Part shown: in pieces, positions 1 through 5,018 of the stretch
How the letters are laid out: each line of letters begins with the position of its first letter
Position numbering within the stretch: the stretch's first letter is position 1
Assembly (NCBI GenBank): GCA_934434905.1
Contig: CAKSAI010000249.1
Coordinates: 1 to 5,018 of the forward strand
DNA: 5,018 nt
DNA from: an uncultured Lachnospiraceae bacterium
GTDB lineage: Bacteria; Bacillota; Clostridia; Lachnospirales; Lachnospiraceae
Direction: 5' to 3'
The notes under the pieces: model-generated
Told to the model about the DNA's origin: nothing
Database searches by the model: none
The model's input: only the letters and a program-made list of their open reading frames with translations
Position numbers and translations under genes: made by a program

Positions 1-1746
1 TTTCGGATATATTTGGAGCGATATAATCAATCACCCAAAGACGGTGATTCCTTCTTTGCGTTTTTCGTTTTGGCACCATATATTGCTCAAGAAATACATG
101 ATAATCCCAAGAACAAAATAACATTAGCTGCTGCTAAGACGATTGTGGAAAAACTCGAAAAAACAAATTATGAGTTATTACTTCAAATTGCACTTAATGA
201 GTGTGGTTTTGGCGATCTTCTTTACAAACCCACTCTCTCAAATGCATGCTCCATCTTATTCCATAACGGTCCTATAAAGTATGTCATTAATGAAAATCAC
301 AGTCCATTTGTGTTTAGCAATGATGAATATAAGATTTTTCATGATGACATACGTGACTTCCTTCTCGCTTTCTCAGCTATAATAACCATTAAAGTAATGA
401 GAGCGTCGTTAGAGGATGGACAATTTGATTTTATTAAAGACATCTATTTGAATCTTAATCTGAAGGACGAACCGACCGAATTAATAAAATCAAAACTGAT
501 GATTTCTACCGGAAAAGACATAGCACAAAATTTATCTGATTTGTATTCCGTTCTTTATGAAGTGCCAATCTCTCCGCAATCAATTATTTTTGCTCATACA
601 TTATTTTTGATAAGCGATTATTTGAATTTAGGCGAAGTTGCGGTAGAACCAACCCATAAAATCCTTATTGGATTTACCGAGCGAATCGTTAGACTTGTTA
701 AACAAAATAATTTTCTTTCTTGTTTAGCGAATAACAATGATAATTTTGGTCACGGCGATCAACAGCGCTGCGTGAACGCGATGTTGGACATCATAAGCAA
801 ACATTGTGAATATTATCGCAGAAATGAGATGTTTGTAGAGGGCATTGAACTAGCAAACATAGCAGAGCGTATTCAATCTGATAATGATGCTATAACAAAC
901 CAAAAGGGTAAGCTATTGCTTTTGATGTACCAGTCCCACGTAAAGGACACAAAAGATTATGATCTTGCCAAACTCGGATTTGTTAATTACACTGAATTAT
1001 ACTTTGAAAGCAGACGAATTTTAGATGAGGCCGTCAAACACGACTTTAATTTGAGTGTAAATCTGGTTGCTATGCTTTATAGCGTTCCAGCACCGTTCTT
1101 GTTTGAAGACAAATCAAATCAAATAGTTTTTGAATTTGTTAAGGCATTTGATTTGTGTCGTTCTCTTATTTTCACAAATCAAAAGAAAAATTACACTGCA
1201 AAAGAAATATGTTATGCAGTTCGTCAAGCGGTGGGATTACTAATTAAAGGTTATGTCAAATTCAACCCCGATTTTGAAAAATATGAAAAAGGTAACCCCG
1301 GAGAAAACTCTGTGATTATCGGTAACAGAAATACACTTTCGTTAGACAGCAATACTTTGAAGTTAGCAGAGGAGCTATTAGATAAAGTAGAGGGAATGTC
1401 ACTTTCGACTCTCAATTATTACAGAGGAATAGTGTCATACTACAAAGGTGACATTTCCTCTGCAAAAAAGCACTTTGAAAATGAGTCGGATTCTCTATTG
1501 AAATCAATATTCCAATACTATTATTTTGGTATAAAAATTGACTTAGATTCTTTATATCGGAACATCTCCTGCAGAATGAAAGAAACTAAAAGAGATGCCG
1601 TTGATAGTTGCCACCCTATCTATTGGTATTGCGATGCCAAAAATTTGGAACTGTCATTCAACAAAGAGAGAATTACATATTTTGAAAACTTTGAAAAGGA
1701 GTTACCGGAAACATGGAAAAGTATAGTGAAACAATTGACGCAATAA
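1..1746 (+). CDS. 5'-partial large helical protein, probable C-terminal part of a STAND/NACHT-type NTPase
   Basis: The reading frame is open through the left edge (581 residues visible, TAA at 1744-1746), so the N-terminus is missing. The TTG at 13 has no ribosome binding site and is not a convincing start. The visible protein is soluble and mostly helical, with no signal peptide or membrane segment. Residues about 10-60 look like the winged-helix part that follows the ATPase core in STAND/NACHT proteins. The motif HDDIRDFLLAF at residues 114-124 resembles the family's 'F-x-H-x-x-x-R-x-F/Y-L-A' helix. The rest is a long helical array. Residues about 470-495 (YYRG...YYKGD...AKKHF pattern) form a TPR-like hairpin, and residues about 265-305 are a weaker candidate. 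No Walker motifs are visible; if present they lie upstream. The gene is AT-rich, unlike degV and the ABC genes. It overlaps the next gene by 34 bases. The reading as a gene is secure. The STAND assignment is inference from weak motifs; a plain helical-repeat protein is the alternative. Confidence 0.72.
   Translation, partial: FRIYLERYNQSPKDGDSFFAFFVLAPYIAQEIHDNPKNKITLAAAKTIVEKLEKTNYELLLQIALNECGFGDLLYKPTLSNACSILFHNGPIKYVINENHSPFVFSNDEYKIFHDDIRDFLLAFSAIITIKVMRASLEDGQFDFIKDIYLNLNLKDEPTELIKSKLMISTGKDIAQNLSDLYSVLYEVPISPQSIIFAHTLFLISDYLNLGEVAVEPTHKILIGFTERIVRLVKQNNFLSCLANNNDNFGHGDQQRCVNAMLDIISKHCEYYRRNEMFVEGIELANIAERIQSDNDAITNQKGKLLLLMYQSHVKDTKDYDLAKLGFVNYTELYFESRRILDEAVKHDFNLSVNLVAMLYSVPAPFLFEDKSNQIVFEFVKAFDLCRSLIFTNQKKNYTAKEICYAVRQAVGLLIKGYVKFNPDFEKYEKGNPGENSVIIGNRNTLSLDSNTLKLAEELLDKVEGMSLSTLNYYRGIVSYYKGDISSAKKHFENESDSLLKSIFQYYYFGIKIDLDSLYRNISCRMKETKRDAVDSCHPIYWYCDAKNLELSFNKERITYFENFEKELPETWKSIVKQLTQ
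1697..1701 (+). promoter_or_regulatory. Ribosome binding site of the ydcF-like gene inside the upstream gene
   Basis: AGGAG within AAAAGGAG sits 11 bases before the ATG at 1713 and lies inside the end of the preceding coding region. It supports the ATG at 1713 as the start and translation coupled to the upstream gene. The spacing is slightly longer than optimal. Confidence 0.65.
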
Positions 1747-2312
1747 CCAAATTCCTTTTCATCGGCAAAGAAGAGTCAGAACTAAAAACATATGAGCTGG
1801 TAATATTTCTTGGAAATGATGATATAGAAGGTAATGCCAATACTATAAGGATCCTTTGGGACACAGGGCATATCACTTCAAAATCTACTGTCATTTTAAG
1901 CGGTAATGTGGGATTACTCAATCAAGGAAAAGAACCTGAAGCGATTCGTCTCTTTAATGCTGTTGTTCGCTTGGGTATACCAAAAGATATTTTTGTTTTG
2001 GAAAAACAAGCGACAAATGCTTTAGAAAACTTTAAATTCAGCAAACCTATAGCCGAGAAGATAAAACCTCTGGAAGAGTTCAATGGTATTTTGTGCATAG
2101 GTAGAGCTTTTATGAGCAGACGTGCTAAGATGTGCGCCTCCGCTTGCGGTTATCCTGCTGATTCGATTGACTTTTACGGCACAGTTGATAGAAAAGGGAA
2201 AAACATTGGTTCTGATTCATGGTGGAAAAGTGAAGCAGCGGCTAAACGCGTGCTTGAAGAATTAAAAAGAGTAGCTGAATACTCCTTAAAAGGCGATTTA
2301 TCTATTGAATAG
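1713..2312 (+). CDS. YdcF-like (DUF218 / ElyC-SanA-YdcF superfamily) protein
   Basis: A complete 199-residue soluble protein. Family landmarks appear in order: VIFLGN at 30-35 (first strand and nucleotide-fold-like loop), ILSGN at 61-65 (usually SGG), a conserved EA at 76-77, GIP followed by a strand and LE-x-x-ATN-x-x-EN at 88-106, ILCIGR-x-x-MSRRA at 126-138, and a C-terminal tail EL-x-R-x-AEY-x-x-KGD at 182-195. This order is typical of YdcF-type members. There is no N-terminal membrane helix, unlike SanA or ElyC, so it should act in the cytoplasm. E. coli YdcF is reported to bind S-adenosylmethionine, but the reaction of this family is largely unknown and none is claimed here. Its start lies inside the end of the helical upstream gene (34-base overlap), so the two are probably made together. 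It shares that gene's AT-rich composition. Family assignment is confident; role in the pair is unknown. Confidence 0.85.
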   Translation: MEKYSETIDAITKFLFIGKEESELKTYELVIFLGNDDIEGNANTIRILWDTGHITSKSTVILSGNVGLLNQGKEPEAIRLFNAVVRLGIPKDIFVLEKQATNALENFKFSKPIAEKIKPLEEFNGILCIGRAFMSRRAKMCASACGYPADSIDFYGTVDRKGKNIGSDSWWKSEAAAKRVLEELKRVAEYSLKGDLSIE

Positions 2313-2363
2313 GATAGAGGGAGAATAAAATTTTTCGCGAATTTTCTATTATCATGAATTGCA
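2313..2363. other. Short AT-rich intergenic stretch at the composition junction
   Basis: Between the ydcF-like stop and the terminator hairpin lies AT-rich sequence with one perfect 8-base palindrome, TTCGCGAA (2334-2341). Base composition changes from AT-rich to GC-rich across this stretch and the hairpin. No integrase, attachment-site duplication or insertion-sequence end can be recognised here, because the other end of any element is outside the window. Confidence 0.4.
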
Positions 2364-2364
2364 C

Positions 2365-2409
2365 CCCCCGGCCTGTTCCACGTATCCGTGAATCATGCCG
2401 GGGGTTTTT
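2365..2409 (+). terminator. Rho-independent terminator after the AT-rich operon
   Basis: CCCCCGGC (2365-2372) pairs perfectly with GCCGGGGG (2397-2404), followed directly by TTTTT (2405-2409). The 24-base loop holds an inner stem: TTC-C-ACG (2376-2382, one bulged C) against CGTGAA (2387-2392) around a TATC loop. It lies 52 bases after the ydcF-like stop and 30 bases beyond the convergent degV stop. Read on the minus strand there is no T-run after the hairpin, so it should work well for the plus strand and only weakly for degV. Confidence 0.85.
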
Positions 2410-2434
2410 CAGTAAACTATATTCTTATCATTCC

Positions 2435-3307
2435 CTACCTATACTCCCCCATATAGAACAGCGCCATCGTTCCGGGGCCGGAATGCGCGCCGATGGTGGA
2501 ACCTACGTAGTTGATCAGGAAGCTCTCGATGCCGAAGCGCTGCTTCACCAGATCCGCGACGAACTTCGCTTCGTCCTCGCAGTCTCCGTGGCTGATGAAG
2601 ACGATATCATTCTGCTCCCGGTAAGAGCCGATCTGCTTCTCCATGCTGTCCACCAGAGCGATCAGGGACTTCTTGCGTCCCCGCACCTTGGAGACAGGGA
2701 TCAGATGGCCTTCGTCGTCCACGTGGAGCACCGGCTTTAAGTTGATCAGGGTGCCAAGAACTGCCGCCGTCTTAGATACGCGGCCGCCTCTGTGGAGATG
2801 GAACAGGTCGTCCACTGTGAAGTTATGCACGATATGGAGCTTGTTGTCCTCCAGCCACTGGCGGTTCTCCTCCAGGGACATGCCCTTCGCCTGATTCTCC
2901 AGAGCCTTGTGTACCAGAAGTCCCTCACCCATAGAGGCGCACAGGGAATCCACCACCGTCACCTTGTGCTTCGTGTATTCCTCTGCCAGCTCCTCCGAAC
3001 CGATTCGGGTGCTGTTGTAGCTTCCGCTCAATCCGGAGGAAAATGCGATGTGCAGTACATCCATATCGTGCTTCTCCATCATTTCCAGGAAGAACTTCTT
3101 CGCCTCTTCGGGGTTCACCTGGGATGTAGTAGGCATGGAGCCGTTGCGCATCTTCGCGTAGAACTCCTTCACCGGCAATTCGTGCTCCCGGTTGTAAGTC
3201 TCGCCGTCGATGGTGTAGGAGAGAGACATGATGCCAAGCCCCTTCTCCTGTATATAGGATTCCGGCAGATCTGCCATGTTGTCTGTTGTGATAATGTAAT
3301 TTGCCAT
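2435..3307 (-). CDS. DegV family protein (FakB-like fatty-acid-binding subunit)
   Basis: A complete 290-residue protein, normal for the family, with motifs in the expected order: TTDN-x-x-DLP at 7-14 (usually TDS), MPTTSQ at 58-63, FSSGLSGSYNS at 89-99, HRGGRVS at 172-178, and GSTIGAHSGPG at 269-279. DegV proteins have an EDD fold and bind one fatty acid. The FakB members hand it to the kinase FakA for phosphorylation and entry into phospholipid synthesis. By recall of FakB structures, the Thr and Ser of the PTTS and SGLSGS motifs, Arg176 and His275 would hold the carboxylate; this mapping is inferred. It is cytosolic. No fakA is in the window, which is common, since degV genes are often solitary. 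The ATG at 3307 is chosen over the in-frame ATG at 3328 because a perfect AAGGAGG lies 5 bases before it and families begin right at this strand. The gene is GC-rich and convergent with the AT-rich operon. Confidence 0.93.
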   Translation of the reverse strand: MANYIITTDNMADLPESYIQEKGLGIMSLSYTIDGETYNREHELPVKEFYAKMRNGSMPTTSQVNPEEAKKFFLEMMEKHDMDVLHIAFSSGLSGSYNSTRIGSEELAEEYTKHKVTVVDSLCASMGEGLLVHKALENQAKGMSLEENRQWLEDNKLHIVHNFTVDDLFHLHRGGRVSKTAAVLGTLINLKPVLHVDDEGHLIPVSKVRGRKKSLIALVDSMEKQIGSYREQNDIVFISHGDCEDEAKFVADLVKQRFGIESFLINYVGSTIGAHSGPGTMALFYMGEYR

Positions 3308-3312
3308 ACAAA

Positions 3313-3319
3313 CCTCCTT
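3313..3319 (-). promoter_or_regulatory. Ribosome binding site that sets the degV start
   Basis: The minus strand reads AAGGAGG, 5 bases before the ATG at 3307-3305. It lies inside the coding part of the longer alternative that would begin at 3328, so it argues against that longer form. Confidence 0.85.
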
Positions 3320-3330
3320 GCGGATCATTA

Positions 3331-3360
3331 ATTATAACTTATCATAACACTTTCTGTAAA
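3331..3360 (-). promoter_or_regulatory. degV promoter candidate 2, overlapping the first
   Basis: On the minus strand TTTACA (3360-3355, 5 of 6) and a perfect TATAAT (3336-3331) are 18 bases apart. It overlaps candidate 1, shifted about 10 bases toward degV. Its expected start, near 3324, would still leave room for the AAGGAGG site. Which of the two is used cannot be told from sequence. Confidence 0.5.
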
Positions 3361-3369
3361 AATTGGCAA
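3341..3369 (-). promoter_or_regulatory. degV promoter candidate 1 (sigma-A type)
   Basis: On the minus strand TTGCCA (3369-3364) and TATGAT (3346-3341) are separated by exactly 17 bases. Each hexamer matches the consensus at 5 of 6 positions. Transcription would start near 3334, about 25-30 bases before the degV start codon. Confidence 0.6.
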
Positions 3370-3380
3370 CTCGTCCATAA

Positions 3381-3412
3381 AAAATCTTAATGAAAATCTT
3401 GCTGAAAATCTT
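3381..3412 (+). repeat. Three AAAATCTT direct repeats, 12-base period, upstream of the ABC promoter
   Basis: AAAATCTT occurs at 3381-3388, 3393-3400 and 3405-3412, each start exactly 12 bases after the last, with spacers AATG and GCTG. The last copy ends 13 bases before the proposed -35 box of the ABC operon. Tandem sites at about one helical turn just upstream of a weak -35 are typical of OmpR/PhoB-type response regulator sites. The regulator is not identified. The array is also 12 bases upstream of the degV -35 (3369), so it could affect both genes. Confidence 0.6.
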
Positions 3413-3425
3413 AAGAAATTTCATC

Positions 3426-3454
3426 TTTATATTTTAATCCTCTCATGATATGAT
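3426..3454 (+). promoter_or_regulatory. Promoter candidate for the ABC transporter operon (extended -10)
   Basis: TTTATA (3426-3431, 4 of 6) and TATGAT (3449-3454, 5 of 6) are 17 bases apart. A TG at 3446-3447 one base before the -10 makes it an extended -10 promoter. The weak -35 fits activation from the upstream direct repeats. The leader to the ATG at 3518 would be about 55 bases. Confidence 0.6.
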
Positions 3455-3473
3455 TCTAATATCAATGTCCGAA

Positions 3474-3488
3474 ATCGCGGATCGCGAT
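3474..3488. promoter_or_regulatory. Small palindrome in the ABC operon leader, possible operator
   Basis: ATCGCG (3474-3479), spacer GAT, CGCGAT (3483-3488): a perfect 6-base inverted repeat. It sits just downstream of the expected transcription start of the ABC operon, a normal place for a repressor operator. Such a short repeat can arise by chance; as an RNA hairpin it would have a 3-base loop. Confidence 0.35.
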
Positions 3489-3517
3489 ATACTTCGTGCG
3501 GGAGGGAGCTTCATCTT

Positions 3518-4426
3518 ATGATAAAAGTAGAAAACCTGGTTAAAAATTTCAATGGTTTCTGCGCCCTGGATCATGTCAATATGCACGTACCCAAAGGCTC
3601 CATTTACGGCCTGGTGGGACCCAACGGCGCCGGGAAATCCACTATCATACGGCATATCACCGGCATTTATCGCCCGGATATGGGAACCGTGCTGGTGGAC
3701 GGGGCTCCGGTCTATGAAAATGTCGCAGCCAAGAGCCGGATCGCATACATTCCAGATGAGTTGTATTATTTCTTTCAGTCCAGCACACTGGAGATGAAGC
3801 AGTTTTATGCCGGAATGTACCCCGACTTTGACAATGCGCTGTTTGCGAAGCTGCAGGAATTCTTTCCCTCCATCAATGTGAAGCAGAGTATCCGCCGTCT
3901 CTCCAAGGGCATGCAGAAGCAGGCTGCCTTCTGGCTGGCGCTCTGCTGTAATCCCGCGCTGCTCGTGCTGGACGAACCGGTGGACGGCCTGGATCCGGTC
4001 ATGCGGCGTCAGCTCTGGAGTCTGATCCTAAGCCGCGTACAGGAGCAGCAGACCACGGTACTCATATCCTCCCACAACCTCAGAGAGCTGGAGGACGTCT
4101 GCGACTATGTGGGCTTCATGCATCAGGGGAAGGTATTGTTGGAACGCTCCCTCTGCGAGCTGCAGAGCACGGTCTCTAAGATCCAGGTGGCTTTCCGCTC
4201 CGGTATACCCGGCATGCCCGTCCTGCCGGAACAGATCGACGTGCTACACATGTCCAACATGGGACGGGTCTACACCATCATCGCCCGGGGCAATCCCCAG
4301 GACATCAAGAAGGCACTGGAGGCCATGGATCCCCTGTTGGTGGATGTACTGCCACTGACTCTGGAGGAGATATTTATTTACGAGATGGGAGGCGCTGATT
4401 ATGCAGTCAAAGACATCCTTTTTTAA
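3518..4426 (+). CDS. ABC transporter ATP-binding protein (YtrB/BcrA-like)
   Basis: A complete 302-residue cytosolic ATPase that would power the permease encoded next. Motifs: Walker A GPNGAGKST at 34-42; a YIPDE segment at 78-82 where many ABC proteins carry the Q-loop glutamine; signature LSKGMQKQ at 128-135 (a variant of LSGGQ common in ABC-2 exporters); Walker B LLVLDEP at 148-154 with catalytic Glu153; D-loop GLDP at 157-160; and H-loop His186 in SSHNL. The last 80 or so residues form the small C-terminal region found in this subfamily, ending with the usual LEEIF segment (282-286). The ATG at 3518 is preceded by a GGGAGGGAG purine run (3500-3508). The nearest GGAG is 9 bases away. Direct repeats and an extended -10 promoter lie upstream. 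The family is certain. The substrate is unknown: peptide antibiotics, lipids and others are handled by relatives. Confidence 0.95.
   Translation: MIKVENLVKNFNGFCALDHVNMHVPKGSIYGLVGPNGAGKSTIIRHITGIYRPDMGTVLVDGAPVYENVAAKSRIAYIPDELYYFFQSSTLEMKQFYAGMYPDFDNALFAKLQEFFPSINVKQSIRRLSKGMQKQAAFWLALCCNPALLVLDEPVDGLDPVMRRQLWSLILSRVQEQQTTVLISSHNLRELEDVCDYVGFMHQGKVLLERSLCELQSTVSKIQVAFRSGIPGMPVLPEQIDVLHMSNMGRVYTIIARGNPQDIKKALEAMDPLLVDVLPLTLEEIFIYEMGGADYAVKDILF
4387..4392 (+). promoter_or_regulatory. Ribosome binding site of the permease gene
   Basis: GGGAGG lies 8 bases before the ATG at 4401 and inside the end of the ATPase gene. It supports 4401 as the permease start and coupled translation of the two subunits. 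Confidence 0.8.
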
Positions 4427-5018
4427 TAAAACCATCTTTTTTAAAAACATCACGCGCTTCTGGCCGATCTGGGTCTCCTATCTCCTGGTATGCCTGTACC
4501 GGCTTCCCATGCGGCTGTATCTGACCCTAAACGCATCCTGTCCGGATAACATAGAGCGGAATGCCTTTCTCTTAAGCCAGCTAAAGGGGACGGTCTTAGC
4601 GGCTCTTACGCCACTGACTATCTTCCTGTTTGCCTGTATCACCGCTGTTGCCGTATTCTCCTACCTGTATCAGGCCAGGAGCTCCTATATGATCCATTCC
4701 CTTCCGGTGTGCAGGGAATCCCTCTTCATCACGCATGTGCTCTCCGGCATCCTGTTCCTTACGATCCCCCAGGTGGTTGCGTTCCTTGCCGGCATCTTCG
4801 TCTGCTTCCTTCAGCGAATGACGCAGCTGGAATATCTGCTCCACTGGCTGATCCTGTCCACGGGCATGGTGGTCTTCGCCTTCGCTCTGGCTGTCTTCAC
4901 CGTCATGATCACCGGCAATATCATCGCGGCACCGGTTTTCTACATTGCCGTCAACTTCCTGTTTATGGCCTGCCGCAACGCAATCTCCGGCATTATCGAG
5001 CTGTTCTCCTATGGCGTC
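4401..5018 (+). CDS. ABC transporter permease, ABC-2-like, 3'-partial
   Basis: The frame from ATG 4401 stays open to the right edge (206 residues visible; no stop). It starts 26 bases before the ATPase stop and has its own GGGAGG site, so the two form one transporter operon. Hydrophobic stretches lie at about 20-34, 63-89, 108-136, 147-170 and 173-191, consistent with a multi-spanning inner-membrane protein. The start is a short basic, aromatic-rich cytosolic segment (FFNKTIFFKNITRFW). A loop between the second and third hydrophobic stretches carries RSSYMIHSLPVCRESLF (93-109), matching the 'HSLP-x-x-R-x-x-LF' pattern seen in permeases paired with YtrB-type ATPases in Clostridia. No extracellular catalytic domain is seen in the visible part. 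Full length is unknown; relatives are often several hundred residues. Confidence 0.88.
   Translation, partial: MQSKTSFFNKTIFFKNITRFWPIWVSYLLVCLYRLPMRLYLTLNASCPDNIERNAFLLSQLKGTVLAALTPLTIFLFACITAVAVFSYLYQARSSYMIHSLPVCRESLFITHVLSGILFLTIPQVVAFLAGIFVCFLQRMTQLEYLLHWLILSTGMVVFAFALAVFTVMITGNIIAAPVFYIAVNFLFMACRNAISGIIELFSYGV

Noticed and set aside
13..15. TTG as the start codon of the first gene
   Set aside because: No ribosome binding site precedes it, and the frame is open without a stop up to base 1. The gene is better treated as cut by the left edge.
1673..1921. Minus-strand open frame across the overlap of the first two genes
   Set aside because: It is antisense to two supported genes, with no family resemblance and no ribosome binding site case.
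2334..2341. TTCGCGAA palindrome as an att core or operator
   Set aside because: An 8-base palindrome alone is weak evidence, and no second copy is visible in the window.
3308..3328. Seven-residue N-terminal extension of DegV (start at 3328)
   Set aside because: A perfect AAGGAGG lies within this stretch, 5 bases before the ATG at 3307, and DegV proteins normally begin right at the first strand.
2354..3331. Plus-strand open frames opposite degV (2354-2740, 2643-2894, 2792-3331)
   Set aside because: They are antisense to a well-supported degV gene, show no recognisable domain and arise from its GC-rich codon pattern.
3381..3412. Short CRISPR-like array
   Set aside because: The units are only 8 bases with 4-base spacers, far below CRISPR repeat and spacer sizes, and no cas gene is present.
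3455..3517. Riboswitch or attenuator in the ABC leader
   Set aside because: The leader is only about 55-60 bases, holds one short palindrome, and shows no terminator hairpin with a T-run or known aptamer motif.
4596..4844. Minus-strand 82-residue open frame within the permease gene
   Set aside because: It is very rich in charged residues because it is the complement of hydrophobic permease codons, a typical shadow.

Overview
The window looks like a chromosomal segment of a Gram-positive clostridial bacterium, most likely a Lachnospiraceae-type gut anaerobe. The reasons are strong AAGGAGG-type ribosome binding sites, a stand-alone DegV-family protein, and an ABC ATPase/permease pair of the small YtrB/BcrA style. 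The genus is inferred from gene style and composition, not demonstrated.

Left part (1-2312): an AT-rich plus-strand pair of genes. The first is cut by the left edge. It is a 581-residue remainder of a large, mostly alpha-helical protein. Its visible start resembles the winged-helix and helical region that follows the ATPase core of STAND/NACHT-type NTPases, and at least one TPR-like hairpin lies near its C-terminus. The second overlaps it by 34 bases and is a compact cytosolic YdcF-like (DUF218) protein. The overlap points to coupled translation and a joint role. Both have base and codon use unlike the rest of the window, so they are probably an accessory, horizontally acquired unit, possibly a conflict or defence module whose main domain lies to the left of the window.

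Junction (2313-2434): a short AT-rich stretch, then a GC-rich hairpin with a T-run on the plus strand. It ends the left operon and lies between it and the convergent degV gene.

Middle (2435-3307, minus strand): a complete 290-residue DegV/FakB-like fatty-acid-binding protein. The better start is the internal ATG at 3307, not the upstream ATG at 3328. Two good sigma-A-type promoter candidates lie upstream.

Divergent intergenic region (3308-3517): degV promoters on the minus strand. On the plus strand there is an extended -10 promoter for the ABC operon, preceded by three AAAATCTT direct repeats at exact 12-base spacing and followed by a small palindrome in the leader. This is a credible regulatory region for the ABC operon.

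Right part (3518-5018, plus strand): a complete ABC ATPase (302 aa) overlapping by 26 bases with a membrane permease cut by the right edge. Together they would form one ABC-2-like transporter. Its substrate cannot be read from the sequence. No rRNA, tRNA, CRISPR array, transposase or integrase is visible.
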